DNA of 64,000 bases from Stappia sp. BW2 (GCF_008107695.1 NZ_VIRG01000066.1:868001-932000); one strand, 5' to 3'; shown: positions 44,126 to 54,157, numbered from the stretch's first letter. Numbers and translations: made by a program. The notes: generated by a model not told the origin, from the letters alone.

Positions 44126-45478
44126 TTACCAGCGGCGCTCAAACCTGCGGCGCAGGATGATAGCGATAATGTTCATGGTCATGAGGAACACCAGCAGAAC
44201 AATGATCCCGCCCCATGCGCGCTCATAGAATGCCGGATCGGCGCGTTTCGCCCATTCGTAGATCTGGGCCGGCATGGCCGAGTTCGGAGAGAAGAAACCG
44301 GCTGCCACACCATCGGGGAAGTTGGAGGCGATGAAGCCGACCATCCCGATCAGAAGCAGCGGAGCGGTTTCACCAAGGGCCTGCGCCAGACCGATGATCG
44401 TACCCGTCAGAATGCCCGGCATGGCCAGCGGCAGCACATGGTGGAAGATCGACTGCATCTTGGATGCCCCGATCCCGAGTGCCGCGTCGCGGATGCTCGG
44501 CGGAACCGCCTTCAGCGAGGCGCGGGTGGAGATGATGATCGTCGGCAGCGTCATCAGCGACAGCACCAGACCACCGACGAGCGGTGCGGACTGAGGCAGA
44601 TGCATGAACTGGATGAACACCGCCAGGCCGAGGATACCGAATACGATGGACGGTACCGCGGCCAGGTTGGAGATATTCACCTCGATGAGATCGGTAAACT
44701 TGTTCTGCGGCGCGAACTCTTCCAGATAGATGGAAGCGGCGACACCAATCGGCAGTGACAGAAACAGCACCACCAGCATCATGAACAGAGAGCCGATCAT
44801 GGAGGCCCCGATGCCGGCCTGTTCCGGGCGGCTGTCGGACGCATCGGTTCCGGTGATGAAGGCCCAGTTGAAACGCTTCTCCAGAAGGCCGGCAGACTGC
44901 ATCTGGTCTGCCAGATCCAGGTGCGCAGCGTCCAGGTTCTTGTCTTCGGCAAGATCTTCCCGCTTGACGCGGCCCTTCAGGTAGCCGTCAACGCGGGACG
45001 AGGCGATCAAATCGAAAGTGACGGTCGAGCCGATCTTGTCCGGATTGGCGAGCACATAATCGCGGACCGTTGCTGCGGCACCTGAGGAGAACAGCTTCTC
45101 CATGTCCTTGGCCGACATATCGGTGGTGATCTTGTCACCGGCGAGTTCCCTGGCGAAGGCGTCGACAATGATGGCCCGGTATTTGGACGTCTTGACCACC
45201 GACTTTTCCGCGGCGGCAATCTGCTCCTGGTTGAGCGGCACATCCACCTTGATGAAGGTCTGGCTGAAGGCGCCGAGACCGTTGGAGAGGATCGCCCACA
45301 AGAGCGCGATAAGGAAGAACAGGCCAATGCCGATGGCAATGATGCCATAGAGCTTGAAGCGGGCTTCGGCGGCGTTGCGCTTCCTGGTCAGCGGATCGAG
45401 TTCGAGGATCGAGGTGATCCTGTTCGGGGCCGGAGCACTGGTCTTGCCCGACGGAGGCGTAAGGGTCGTGTCGGTCAT
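44126..45478 (-). CDS. pstA: Phosphate ABC transporter permease PstA (long form)
   Basis: 450 residues, much longer than E. coli PstA (about 296). The extra N-terminal part (about 30-235) has one helix ([20 protein letters not shown]) and a periplasmic domain matching DUF3333, typical of alphaproteobacterial PstA. The permease core has the coupling-helix segment [20 protein letters not shown] and [17 protein letters not shown]. Its start shares one base with the pstC stop (TAATG). Confidence 0.93.
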   Translation of the reverse strand: MTDTTLTPPSGKTSAPAPNRITSILELDPLTRKRNAAEARFKLYGIIAIGIGLFFLIALLWAILSNGLGAFSQTFIKVDVPLNQEQIAAAEKSVVKTSKYRAIIVDAFARELAGDKITTDMSAKDMEKLFSSGAAATVRDYVLANPDKIGSTVTFDLIASSRVDGYLKGRVKREDLAEDKNLDAAHLDLADQMQSAGLLEKRFNWAFITGTDASDSRPEQAGIGASMIGSLFMMLVVLFLSLPIGVAASIYLEEFAPQNKFTDLIEVNISNLAAVPSIVFGILGLAVFIQFMHLPQSAPLVGGLVLSLMTLPTIIISTRASLKAVPPSIRDAALGIGASKMQSIFHHVLPLAMPGILTGTIIGLAQALGETAPLLLIGMVGFIASNFPDGVAAGFFSPNSAMPAQIYEWAKRADPAFYERAWGGIIVLLVFLMTMNIIAIILRRRFERRW

Positions 45479-46947
45479 TAGTCGTACTGCTCCCGATATT
45501 TGCGCACGATGTAGAGCGCGAAGATGTTGAGCCCCAGAGTCACGACAAACAGGGTCATACCGAGCGCGAAGGCGACCAGCGCTTCCGGGGAGGCAAAGTC
45601 GTTGTCGCCGGTGAGCTGGCTGACGATCTTCGCGGTCACGGTGGTCATCGCTTCGAGAGGGTTCATGCTGAGGCGGGCAGCGGCCCCGGCCCCCAGTACC
45701 ACGATCATGGTTTCGCCGATGGCGCGAGAAGCCGCCAGCAGGATGGCACCGACGATACCCGGCAGGGCCGCCGGCAGAATGACCTGCTTCACCGTTTCGG
45801 AATGGGTGGCCCCAAGGCCGAGGGAGCCGTCGCGCATGGCCTGGGGCACGGCGTTGATGATGTCGTCGGAGAGGGAGCTGACGAAGGGGATCAGCATGAT
45901 GCCCATGACCGCGCCTGCGGTGAATACCGAGGAAGCGCCTGACATCCAGCTAACGCCGAGCGCACCGCCGGAGCCGAACAGGTTCATCAGGAGCGGGCCG
46001 ACCGTCAGCAGCGCGAAGAGACCGTACACGATGGTCGGAATACCGGCCAGGATCTCGAGCAAAGGCTTGGCAACGGCACGCACGTGCGGCGTTGCATATT
46101 CCGACAGATAAATTGCGGCGAACAGGCCGATCGGCACGGCAACAGCGAGTGCGATCAGAGAAATATACATGGTCGCCCAGATCAGCGGCACGATACCCAG
46201 CTCCGATCCGCCGCCGAAGCTCGGCGACCAGGTCAGGCCAAAGAAGAAATCCGCGGCCGGATAAAGCCGGAAGAACTCCACCGTGTTGAAGATCAGCGAC
46301 AGCACGATGCCAACGGTCGTCAGGATAGCAATGGAAGCGGCCGCGATGAGGATGTAGCGGACAACCGTTTCCACCACATTGCGGGCACGGAAATCCTTGT
46401 TGGTACGCAGGACTGCGACGGCGAAACCGATCAGACCGGCCGCCAGAACGACGATGGACCGCAGCAGCAGGCCGGTGCCGGAGATGCTGCGGTAGGTCTG
46501 TGCCGCCCGCAGCGTTTCGGCGGTCACCTCAGAACCGAGTGCGACACCGATCTCGCCGAGACGGCTGCGCACGTCGGTCAGCTCGATACGTATGGATGAC
46601 GCCGTGTCAGCCGACATAGCGCCTTTAGACACGGCAAGGTCGAGCCCCTCGGCAACACGAACGACGTCGCTCATGACAAGGTCGAGCGAGCTTGCGGCAA
46701 TGGTCTCTTCGGAAATCTTGGAGGATACCTGACTGTCCAGAACGATCGGCTGGATGATCAGCCAGGCAATGAGCAGCAGGAGGGCCGGCACAAGTATGGA
46801 AACGACGACATTCCAGCCGTAGTAGCCAGGCAGGGAATGAAGCTCTCGCGAATCCCCTCCGGCAGAACTTAACGCTTTTCCGCGGCCGACTATGTATCCG
46901 GCGGCAGCCAGAACCAGCAGCGCAATAAGAATATAGGGAAGTGACAT
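45478..46947 (-). CDS. pstC: Phosphate ABC transporter permease PstC (long form)
   Basis: 489 residues from the ATG at 46947, against about 319 in E. coli. The extra N-terminal region holds a first helix, a second membrane segment and a periplasmic helical domain (about 70-150). The permease core begins at about 190 and carries RDGSLGLGATHSETVKQVIL and the pore segment ASRAIGETMIVVLGAGAAA. A hairpin in the 65 bases between pstS and pstC may lower expression of the permease relative to the binding protein. Confidence 0.93.
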   Translation of the reverse strand: MSLPYILIALLVLAAAGYIVGRGKALSSAGGDSRELHSLPGYYGWNVVVSILVPALLLLIAWLIIQPIVLDSQVSSKISEETIAASSLDLVMSDVVRVAEGLDLAVSKGAMSADTASSIRIELTDVRSRLGEIGVALGSEVTAETLRAAQTYRSISGTGLLLRSIVVLAAGLIGFAVAVLRTNKDFRARNVVETVVRYILIAAASIAILTTVGIVLSLIFNTVEFFRLYPAADFFFGLTWSPSFGGGSELGIVPLIWATMYISLIALAVAVPIGLFAAIYLSEYATPHVRAVAKPLLEILAGIPTIVYGLFALLTVGPLLMNLFGSGGALGVSWMSGASSVFTAGAVMGIMLIPFVSSLSDDIINAVPQAMRDGSLGLGATHSETVKQVILPAALPGIVGAILLAASRAIGETMIVVLGAGAAARLSMNPLEAMTTVTAKIVSQLTGDNDFASPEALVAFALGMTLFVVTLGLNIFALYIVRKYREQYD

Positions 46948-46975
46948 AGGGCGACCCAACCGGCAAAGAAGAAAG

Positions 46976-46999
46976 AAAGGGCGGCCGAAGCCGCCCTTT
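46976..46999 (-). terminator. Partial terminator/attenuator hairpin between pstS and pstC
   Basis: AAAGGGCGGC pairs perfectly with GCCGCCCTTT (10 bases) around a TTCG tetraloop read on the minus strand. A CTTTCTTCTTTG tract follows. It sits 13 bases past the pstS stop, inside the operon. Such stems usually stop part of the transcripts or protect the 5' cistron, giving excess binding protein. Confidence 0.75.
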
Positions 47000-47012
47000 C
47001 GGAAAGATGTGC

Positions 47013-48053
47013 TTAGTTGCCCATCGTTTCTTCGGCTTCAACGGAAGCCTGCGTAGCGGCAAGCTCCGGATCGGAAACCAAGCCATACTGGGCCAGCGGG
47101 CCATCCGGGCCAGCGATTTCGTCAGAAACGAAGAACTGAGCGTATTCTTTCAGGCCCGGGATCACGCCGATGTGCGCCTTCTTGACGTAGAAGAACAGCG
47201 GACGGGAAACCGGATACTCACCCGATGCGATGGTTTCGGTGGAAGGAGCAATACCGTCCATCGTCGCCACTTTGAGCTTGTCGGTGTTGTTCTCGTAGAA
47301 AGCCAGGCCGAAAACGCCAACGCCGTTCGGGTTGGAGTCGATGCGGGCCAGGGTCTCGGTGTAGTCGCCGTCGATGTCCACAGACTTGCCGTCGGTGCGA
47401 ACTGCGATGCAGGCGTCTTCAGCGTCGTCTTCGGACATGCCGCTGTCGATCATGGCCTTCAGAGCGCCGGATTCTTCACAACCGACAGCCAGAACTTTTT
47501 CTTCGAACACTTCACGGGTGCCGTGCTTGGTGCCCGGGATGAAAGCAGCGATTTCTGCGTCCGGCAGAGATGCGTCAACTTCGGACCACTTGGTGTACGG
47601 GTTGTCGACGATCTGACCGTCCTTCAGGACTTTCGGCGCCAGAGCGTTGAACCACTGAACCTGGGTGAATTCGTTGAATGCCGGGCCGTTTTTCTGGGAA
47701 GCGAAAACGATGCCGTCGTAGCCGATGCGGACTTCGATGATGTCCTTCACGCCAGCTTCGGCACAAGCCTTGATTTCCTTCTCGCGGATCTTGCGGGAAG
47801 CGTTTGCAATGTCGATGGTGTTCTCGCCAACGCCGGTGCAGAACTTCTTCAGACCAGCAGAGGAGCCGCCGGATTCAACGACCGGGGTCGGGAAGTCGGT
47901 GTTTTCGCCAAATGCTTCAGCAACGATGGAAGCATACGGAAGAACCGTGGAGGAACCGGCAATCTGCACCTGGTCGCGAGCCTGAGCCGAACCAGCGAAT
48001 GCAGTGGAAGCAACGGCAAGAGCAGTTGCGCTAACGAGGGTCGTAAATTTCAC
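47013..48053 (-). CDS. pstS: Phosphate-binding periplasmic protein PstS
   Basis: 346 residues from a GTG at 48053, with GGGAG nine bases upstream; a TTG at 48077 gives a worse signal peptide. The signal peptide is about residues 1-25, ending GSAQA. The mature protein opens with IAGSSTVLPYASIVAEAF, the canonical phosphate-binding loop of PstS, and continues with VVESGGSSAGLKKFC. It delivers phosphate to PstCA. It is the first gene of pstSCAB-phoU-phoB and is preceded by tandem PHO boxes. Confidence 0.95.
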   Translation of the reverse strand: MKFTTLVSATALAVASTAFAGSAQARDQVQIAGSSTVLPYASIVAEAFGENTDFPTPVVESGGSSAGLKKFCTGVGENTIDIANASRKIREKEIKACAEAGVKDIIEVRIGYDGIVFASQKNGPAFNEFTQVQWFNALAPKVLKDGQIVDNPYTKWSEVDASLPDAEIAAFIPGTKHGTREVFEEKVLAVGCEESGALKAMIDSGMSEDDAEDACIAVRTDGKSVDIDGDYTETLARIDSNPNGVGVFGLAFYENNTDKLKVATMDGIAPSTETIASGEYPVSRPLFFYVKKAHIGVIPGLKEYAQFFVSDEIAGPDGPLAQYGLVSDPELAATQASVEAEETMGN

Positions 48054-48140
48054 TTGACCACTCCCTTTGAATGTCAAGGTTTCTAGATGATCACCGCGCT
48101 TGGATCTGCACGAGCGATGCGGGGAACCTAGGCTCCACGG

Positions 48141-48180
48141 ATGAGAGTTCTATGACAGTTCTTTTTCAGTTTTGTGACAA
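48141..48180 (-). promoter_or_regulatory. Tandem PHO boxes before pstS
   Basis: On the minus strand four 7-base units follow each other at 11-base spacing: TTGTCAC, CTGAAAA, CTGTCAT, CTCTCAT, separated by AAAA, AGAA and AGAA. The last two form a near-consensus PHO box (CTGTCAT-N4-CTGTCAT with one mismatch). Phosphorylated PhoB should bind here, about 90 bases upstream of the start codon. Confidence 0.82.
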
Positions 48181-48244
48181 TTTAAGTCGTTGAAATTTAT
48201 CAATAAAACCCTCTGATTGACGGTTTTGTGTCGCAAACGGTCAT

Positions 48245-48280
48245 AAAAAGAGGCGTCAGAGCGCACAAGGTGCACCTCTT
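48245..48280 (-). terminator. Possible terminator of phoR
   Basis: On the minus strand AAGAGG pairs with CCTCTT across a 21-base loop that can itself fold (GCAC/GTGC), and TTT follows. It lies about 420 bases past the phoR stop, which is far, so it could also end an unannotated transcript. Confidence 0.4.
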
Positions 48281-48697
48281 ATCGACCTCAGCAAAGTTGC
48301 CAATGAACCTTTTTAGCCAGCCGCACCGCTCGCAAGGCCAACCAGGCAGCCTCTTGGGCACCTGACGCGGCGGCTGGGAGGGGTGTGTGCGGCCTGTGTT
48401 GGCCTGACCATGGATGCAATGCCTGTTGTGCCAGTGTCTCTGCAGCTTCCTGCCTGCATTTTTCGGCGGACAAGGGAATCAGTCCCCTGGTCGCGAGATG
48501 TCCGTCATCGTTCCGGGCATCGTCTCTGGTGAAAGCAGACATGTTCCTTCCGGGCGTAGAAAAAGTGGGCGTGATCCGGAACGCCAGGTCTTCCTGCCGG
48601 CGGGTCGCCTGGCCAGTTACAAAAGGCTGTTCCGATCTTGCCGGGCAATCTGCTGGAGGCTTCCCGCCTCAGGAAATCGAGACTTGCCTGTGCGGTC
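48281..48697. other. Intergenic region between pstS leader and phoR, no gene seen
   Basis: Short open frames occur on both strands, but none has a ribosome site or a recognisable product. No stable repeat or tRNA-like structure was seen. In some related species phoR is next to pstS with little spacer, so a decayed gene is possible. Confidence 0.35.
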
Positions 48698-50053
48698 TCA
48701 CGCAGAGATCTTCTCTGGTAGACCTGCCGCGTCCTCGGTGGCGGGCAAACTGACCGTGAAGGTCGCCCCCTGCCCCTGCTCGCTTTCCACGTCCAGTCGG
48801 GCGCGGTGGCGCGTCAGGATGTGCTTCACGATCGCAAGCCCAAGTCCGGTGCCTTTCATCGCGCGGCTCGATTCTACATCGACCCGGTAAAACCGCTCCG
48901 TCAGGCGGGGCAGATGTTCCCGCGGAATGCCCTCGCCGTAATCGCGCACTGACAGTTGCCAGAACGAAGCCTCCTGGGGCGCAGGCGATTTCGCGAGACC
49001 AACGTCAACGAACTTGCCGTCGTGCCCGTATTTCAACGCGTTCTCTATCAGGTTTTCCGTCACCTGGATCAGCTCGTCCCGGTCGCCCTTGATCTTCACA
49101 GGGGTATCGGGAAGCTGAAGCCGGATCTCGACCCCCATGTCGGACGCAAGTGGCGACAGCGCATCGCTCGTATGCCGCACGATCTCCGACAGGTCGACGT
49201 CGTTCGCGGGACGGACATGGGCCTTCAGCTCAATCCGCGAGAGGGACAGGATGTCATCGATCAGCCTGCGCATCCGGCCAGCCTGGTCCAGCATTATCGA
49301 CAGAAACCTGTCCCGCGCATCCGGGTCGTTGCGGGCTGGGCCCTGCAAGGTTTCGATGAAGCCTGTCAGCGAGGCCAGGGGTGTGCGCAGTTCGTGGCTG
49401 GCATTTGCCACAAAGTCGGTGCGCATGCGTTCCAACCGGCGGTTCTCGGTCAGGTCCTGGATCACCACAAGAATGAAGTCCGGTAGCTTGGAAACTTTTT
49501 CCTGCCCACCGCTGCCGGGCATGTAGATCGGCGAGATATGGGCCTCGTACCAGGTTTCGGTCGGCACCTTCTCGATCCAGCTTATCTTCTCCGCCTCACC
49601 AGTGGCGCAGACACGGTCGAAGGCTTCCAGCAGCGAAGGCGCGCGGAGCGAGAAGGACAGAGGATCTCCTGGCTTCACGCCTTCATAGATCGACAGGGCT
49701 CGCTTGTTGACATAACGCGTGATGCCGCGCCCGTCGGCAACGAAACAGGGTGTCGGAAGCGCATCGACGGTGACCTTCATGCCGGTCCCCGGCCACATCC
49801 TGCGGATTTCCCGCTGAGCATTCAGCTTGACCCTGCGGCTCGACGACTTGCCGGGAACGAAACAGGCGACGACAACCATTGCCGCCATGACCAGCAGCCC
49901 CGTCGTCAGCGGCACTTCGTGCAGGATGACCGCACCGGTGATCGCGGCAAGCGCGAACAGCAGCACCCAGCGAGCTTCGCGGAGTCTGGTCAGGGGCGAT
50001 ACAGCCTGCCGATCTTCAGCGGGCTCTTCGATAGGCGAAGGCGGTAGGGTCAT
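48698..50053 (-). CDS. phoR: Phosphate regulon sensor kinase PhoR
   Basis: 451 residues. Two membrane helices lie near the N-terminus (about 28-65), followed by a PAS domain (about 95-200, VDALPTPCFVADGRGITRYV). The dimerisation domain carries the phospho-acceptor His at 220 (FVANASHELRTPLASLTGF). The ATPase domain has the N box VTENLIENALKYG and G boxes VRDYGEGIP and GTGLGLAIVKHIL. It phosphorylates PhoB when phosphate is low. Confidence 0.94.
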   Translation of the reverse strand: MTLPPSPIEEPAEDRQAVSPLTRLREARWVLLFALAAITGAVILHEVPLTTGLLVMAAMVVVACFVPGKSSSRRVKLNAQREIRRMWPGTGMKVTVDALPTPCFVADGRGITRYVNKRALSIYEGVKPGDPLSFSLRAPSLLEAFDRVCATGEAEKISWIEKVPTETWYEAHISPIYMPGSGGQEKVSKLPDFILVVIQDLTENRRLERMRTDFVANASHELRTPLASLTGFIETLQGPARNDPDARDRFLSIMLDQAGRMRRLIDDILSLSRIELKAHVRPANDVDLSEIVRHTSDALSPLASDMGVEIRLQLPDTPVKIKGDRDELIQVTENLIENALKYGHDGKFVDVGLAKSPAPQEASFWQLSVRDYGEGIPREHLPRLTERFYRVDVESSRAMKGTGLGLAIVKHILTRHRARLDVESEQGQGATFTVSLPATEDAAGLPEKISA

Positions 50054-50289
50054 AGACAGTCGAGCGAATTCTTTTCAGCGATTTGGTCTCCCGAGTGCAC
50101 ACACTATTTCGACGTCTCAGTAAATGCGCAAGGCCGGAATAGGGAGATCGGGACAGCATGGAAACACTCCCCTAACATGGGAAGCATGTCATCCCGGCGA
50201 CAAAGAGAGACTTTCGGGCAAGAGCGCTCTAGGGCGCTTGAAGATGGCGAGCGATGTCCGCTTGCAGGGCTGAAAAGGAGGCCTGCCGG

Positions 50290-50775
50290 TCAGCGGGTTT
50301 GCGGCAGGGGGTGTCTGGCGGCTGCCTTCAGATTATTCAGAATGCGCGGCCAGCCGTCAGCCCGGCACATGCGTTCCAGATAATCCGTCCCGGCTTCGCC
50401 ATGCCTCAGAAACTCGCTATGGACGATTTCCAGGCGCGTGCTGTCTCCCGCGTCACGGAAGTTGACCATGACACGGCTTGCTGTTGCGGGATCCGCGACT
50501 TCCTCGCCATCGCGGCTGACCTGCCAGGCAAGCCGGATGTAAAGCGGCGGCTCGAGAGACAGGACCGTTCCCCAGATCCTGTGCTGTCCATTGGCGTCGA
50601 TCTCATAGCAGCTCCCGCCGGCGTGAGGATCGATCCCTGCCTGTGCCTTGCCTTCGCCCGCATCCTTGAACGGAGAGGTCCACCACAGGTCGAGCCGGTC
50701 GACAAACAGCGAAAACGCCTGAGCCCGTGGGAGATTCAACATGCCTTCGACCCGGCACTCGGTGTCATGTGTCAT
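50290..50775 (-). CDS. SRPBCC (AHSA1-like) family protein
   Basis: 161 residues. A START-like beta barrel with a ligand cavity is indicated by the opening NLPRAQAFSLFVDRLDLWWT and the later WGTVLSLEPPLYIRLAWQVS, where the AHSA1 family has its edge strands. Members are stress-linked or polyketide-cyclase-like without a shared reaction. It stands alone, 236 bases after the phoR start, with the MBL-fold gene divergent. Confidence 0.82.
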   Translation of the reverse strand: MTHDTECRVEGMLNLPRAQAFSLFVDRLDLWWTSPFKDAGEGKAQAGIDPHAGGSCYEIDANGQHRIWGTVLSLEPPLYIRLAWQVSRDGEEVADPATASRVMVNFRDAGDSTRLEIVHSEFLRHGEAGTDYLERMCRADGWPRILNNLKAAARHPLPQTR

Positions 50776-50947
50776 TTTTTTCCGTCAAATTCGTTCTTCC
50801 CAACCCCAAACGCACTGTTTCACATTTGGGCCCGGCTTGGCAAAGTAGCGCTTCCCTAGCCGATTCAAACGTCAGATACATGACGTGCAGATCCACCCGG
50901 ATACCGCCGAAACACTTGCCCGCAGGCACAAACGAACCGGAGACAAC

Positions 50948-51850
50948 ATGAAGCATGATCGCGCGTTCGATCCGCACTATGGAACCGCCGTCGAAGTGAT
51001 GCCGGGCGTGCGCCGGCTGACAGTAAACAATCCGGGACCTTTCACCTTTCATGGCACCAACAGCTACCTTCTGGGAACCAGCCGGCTGATCTGCGTCGAT
51101 CCCGGACCTGCCCTGGAAGGCCAGGTGGAGACCATTCTGAAAGCCGCACAAGGCGCCCCCATCGAGGCGATCCTGGTCACGCACACGCATGTGGATCATT
51201 CACCGGGCGCGCGGCTTTTGAAAGAAAGGACCGGTGCGCAGATCATCGGATGCGGGCCGCACCGGCCGGCACGCGAGCTTCTGGAAAACGAGGTCAATCC
51301 GCTCGACGCCAGCGGTGACAAGGACTACGCGCCAGACCGATTGCTGGAAGACGGCGAGATATTCGAGGCTGCCGGCATCTCGCTGGAAACCGTTGCCACC
51401 CCCGGCCACACGTCCAATCACCTGTGCTTTGCCCTCACTGGCGAGCCGGTTCTACTGTCTGCGGACCATGTCATGGGCTGGTCGACATCGGTGGTCGCCC
51501 CGCCAGACGGCAGCATGCGGGACTACATGGCCTCCATCGACAAACTGCTGGACCGCACCGAAGACATCTATCTGCCCGGGCATGGCGGCATGGTCCAAAA
51601 CGCGATCAACTATGTCCGCGCGCTAAAAGGACACAGGCTCAATCGCGAGGCCTCTATCCTGCGGGAACTGGAGAAAGGTGAAACATCGATCCCGGAAATC
51701 GTTTCGGTGCTTTATGCCGCCGTCGATCCGGCGCTGCATCCCGCAGCTCGTCTGTCGGTATTCGCACATCTGGAAGACCTTGCGGACCGTGGCCGCGTCG
51801 AGGCCAGCCCGGAGGTGTCTCTCACCGCCCGCTACCGTCTTGCCGGTTGA
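50948..51850 (+). CDS. MBL-fold metallo-hydrolase (LACTB2-like)
   Basis: 300 residues from the ATG at 50948, with CCGGAGA upstream. The zinc motif HxHxDH is intact in LVTHTHVDHSPGARLL (about 79-84). Further His occurs in TPGHTSNHLCF, Asp in LSADHVMGW, and His in LPGHGG. The C-terminal helical domain (about 225-290, winged-helix-like) is typical of the LACTB2/glyoxalase II-like branch, which includes RNA endonucleases and lactonases. The activity is probable and the substrate unknown. Confidence 0.87.
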   Translation: MKHDRAFDPHYGTAVEVMPGVRRLTVNNPGPFTFHGTNSYLLGTSRLICVDPGPALEGQVETILKAAQGAPIEAILVTHTHVDHSPGARLLKERTGAQIIGCGPHRPARELLENEVNPLDASGDKDYAPDRLLEDGEIFEAAGISLETVATPGHTSNHLCFALTGEPVLLSADHVMGWSTSVVAPPDGSMRDYMASIDKLLDRTEDIYLPGHGGMVQNAINYVRALKGHRLNREASILRELEKGETSIPEIVSVLYAAVDPALHPAARLSVFAHLEDLADRGRVEASPEVSLTARYRLAG

Positions 51851-51862
51851 GCCTGCGAACGG

Positions 51863-52861
51863 TCAGCCTTCAAGATCGACCGCATCAAGACCTTCGGCAA
51901 CCGGCGCGTCCTCATCCTCGTAATACGGTTTGAAGCTCGGTAGTGGAATTGTCTCGCGCAGATCCTCAACCGGTTCGACCGGCAGATCCTCTTCCACCTC
52001 TGTCTCATCGACGGACAGTCTTGCCAGATCGCCATAGGTCTCCAGCAGCACCCGGTCGATTTCGCTGAAGACCAGACGGATGCGATCCGCATTGTCGGTC
52101 AGGTCCTTCAGCGGTGTGCGTGAGCGTGAACGCACATCAAGCAGCGCCCCAACCGAATCCGGGCGAATGCGCAGGACGATGTCGTGTTTCAATCCCAGGA
52201 TCTGCGAGGTGCCCTCTGCCTGGAGAAAGGTCGGAGCGTCGAGGAGGTCGGGCGGCAATTCGCCAACCACCTGCCAGTTCAGCGCTTCAAGCGCCTTGGC
52301 AGCGGCCGCATGCAACTGGGCTGTGGAAATACGGTACCGGCGGGGAACGATGTCGGGATACAGGCGGTCTTCCGCCGAAGAGCCCGCTTCGCTCAGTTCC
52401 GACCCGGCGCCCGAATAGGCTGCCATACTCGGCAAGACGTCTTCCACAAGCATGGTGTTCAACCAGTCGAGAAATGGCTGATTGTCGGAAATGACCGTCG
52501 TTTCCAGGCTGGGGGGATCGGTACGATTGGTGGCCAGGTCGCTCGCGCCTGCATGCATCACCAGCATGCCGACAACCAGTGCAGGCGTCGCAAGCGCCAG
52601 TGCCCCCAGGAACAGCCCGGTAAGCGCTGCCGGCACACCAGGTCCGCCATAGGTCCAGATCCGGTGAAAGCTGAACAGCGCAAGCAGAATGGCGCCGAGC
52701 GCAATCGTTGCCGCCGCAATGAGCGACAGAACGAAGACATCCGCCTCGATGAGACCGAACCGTTTTGCCAGAAAAGCAATTGCCGCAAGCGCCAGCGCCA
52801 CGGAGCCAGCCGTACGGCTTGCCGGTGCTGAAGCTGTTTTGTAAACGGCGTAGCGCTTCAT
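51863..52861 (-). CDS. DUF1499 domain membrane protein
   Basis: 332 residues. Three hydrophobic segments cover about 18-38, 45-65 and 78-105. The DUF1499 domain (about 170-275) has YPDIVPRRYRISTAQLHAAA and VGALLDVRSRSRTPLKDLTD. The acidic C-terminal tail (about 285-332) is probably disordered. DUF1499 proteins have no assigned function. Its stop lies 12 bases from that of the convergent MBL-fold gene. Confidence 0.85.
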   Translation of the reverse strand: MKRYAVYKTASAPASRTAGSVALALAAIAFLAKRFGLIEADVFVLSLIAAATIALGAILLALFSFHRIWTYGGPGVPAALTGLFLGALALATPALVVGMLVMHAGASDLATNRTDPPSLETTVISDNQPFLDWLNTMLVEDVLPSMAAYSGAGSELSEAGSSAEDRLYPDIVPRRYRISTAQLHAAAAKALEALNWQVVGELPPDLLDAPTFLQAEGTSQILGLKHDIVLRIRPDSVGALLDVRSRSRTPLKDLTDNADRIRLVFSEIDRVLLETYGDLARLSVDETEVEEDLPVEPVEDLRETIPLPSFKPYYEDEDAPVAEGLDAVDLEG

Positions 52862-53050
52862 CAGACCCTATCTCACCTGGCCTGCCGCATCGACGCGGAA
52901 GGCTTTCCACCTGATTGTTTCTTCGTTTACAGCCAAATTGTCAAAAATGAACTTCACTTCGACGGTGAACACATCATACATTCCTTCTGTGTAAACGATA
53001 AACGTGCAAGCAAGACACGCCGGAATGACAGTTTCAAATCGGGGCAAGGC

Positions 53051-53488
53051 ATGACCGGATTGCGGTCCCGCCGTACGGCGAATGAACCGGAGCACAGCGC
53101 AACCGGTGACGCAAAACAAAAAGCGTTTTCACCTTTTGGCCTGTTCCGGCCGGGCTCAGCCAATATCTGCCTGTGTCACTTGCTGGTGCTGACGCTGCTG
53201 CTGTCGCCCATCGCTCTCGTGTTTGCGTTCCTCTATGCCGAGACTGGTGGCCACTGGCAGCAGACGCACTATCATTATCTGCGCACGACGATTGCACTTC
53301 TGGTCATCGGCCTGAGCGCAGGCGGTCTGATGATCCTGCTTGGAGCGGCGATTTCCTCGGTACTGATGCTCGTCGGACTGGTCCTTTGCACCGCGACGGT
53401 GCTGCTCATTTTTGCCCGGTCACTGCATGGTTTCTACAGGGCTCTGCGCGGTTTTCCGCTGCGCAATCACCAAAGCTATTTCATATGA
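53051..53488 (+). CDS. Small membrane protein (COG3671-like)
   Basis: 145 residues with a basic, Ser/Ala-rich N-terminus (about 1-38). Three hydrophobic stretches follow at about 40-64, 80-102 and 103-122. The closing segment ARSLHGFYRALRGFPLRNHQ resembles the end of the uncharacterised COG3671/DUF4870-like membrane proteins, whose C-terminal RxxxGxxxLxxGxPxxNxxSW pattern it partly keeps. Function unknown. Confidence 0.7.
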   Translation: MTGLRSRRTANEPEHSATGDAKQKAFSPFGLFRPGSANICLCHLLVLTLLLSPIALVFAFLYAETGGHWQQTHYHYLRTTIALLVIGLSAGGLMILLGAAISSVLMLVGLVLCTATVLLIFARSLHGFYRALRGFPLRNHQSYFI

Positions 53489-53775
53489 ACCACCAGTCAT
53501 ATACTTGCCGAGTTCGCAGCCACGCCTAATTCGTAAAGAAATAATTACCGTAATACTTCAAATCCATCCCGGATTCGTTACATCTTGTTATTGTTTTTGA
53601 CTGGCTGATTTCCGCCAATGAGCGCATGATTTTTAACATCCGCTGCGGATATCGGCTGAAAGGCGTGTTTTACGCCTTCCGTTTGCCGCAATTGGATAAC
53701 AAACGCACTCCGCCCGCGAGCCAAGTAAACTTTAACCCAGAGAGCGGGCACTGGAAGAGACAACGGACGAGACAA

Positions 53776-53922
53776 ATGTCTGAGCAATCTGCAAGCCGCC
53801 CTGCCCCGAAGCAAAACGCTGACGCGAAGCTTGTCAACCTCTACAAGCCCGTCGGCATCGCAGCCCTCAATGCAGCTGCCCTTTGCAAGAATTCAGGCAC
53901 GGCAGCGAAGAAGAAAAACTGA
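53776..53922 (+). CDS. Small ORF, 48 residues
   Basis: The ATG at 53776 follows GGACGAGACAA, a weak ribosome site. The product is basic and Ala/Lys-rich (KLVNLYKPVGIAALNAAALC) with a Lys-rich tail. The hydrophobic middle and the KLVxLYxxVGIxAL pattern look protein-like, but I recognise no family. A longer frame from 53626 is unlikely because its codons are AT-rich and it lacks a ribosome site. The DNA on both sides, 53489-53775 and 53923-54157, shows nothing else. Confidence 0.4.
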   Translation: MSEQSASRPAPKQNADAKLVNLYKPVGIAALNAAALCKNSGTAAKKKN

Positions 53923-54157
53923 GCAGCCGCTCCCGATGCGTCCTGCGCCCGGAACCGCTGCTGGCTTCCTTGAAGTCAGCCCGCCGCGGCGTTGAAAGAC
54001 GCTTGGTCACGGCCGGCATGACCGGTCAAGGATAGTGCTTGGACATGCAATCGGCCACGATTGAATGTCCGCCGTCAGGAAGCGGCTGTGCCTCATGGGC
54101 ACCCGAAAAATCACATCTTTCAGGTGGTTGCCGTCTCTCCATCTGTTGGGCAAACTG

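Noticed and set aside
48281-48753. Open frames on both strands in the pstS-phoR spacer
   Set aside because: No ribosome sites, no motifs, and compositionally unlike neighbouring genes.
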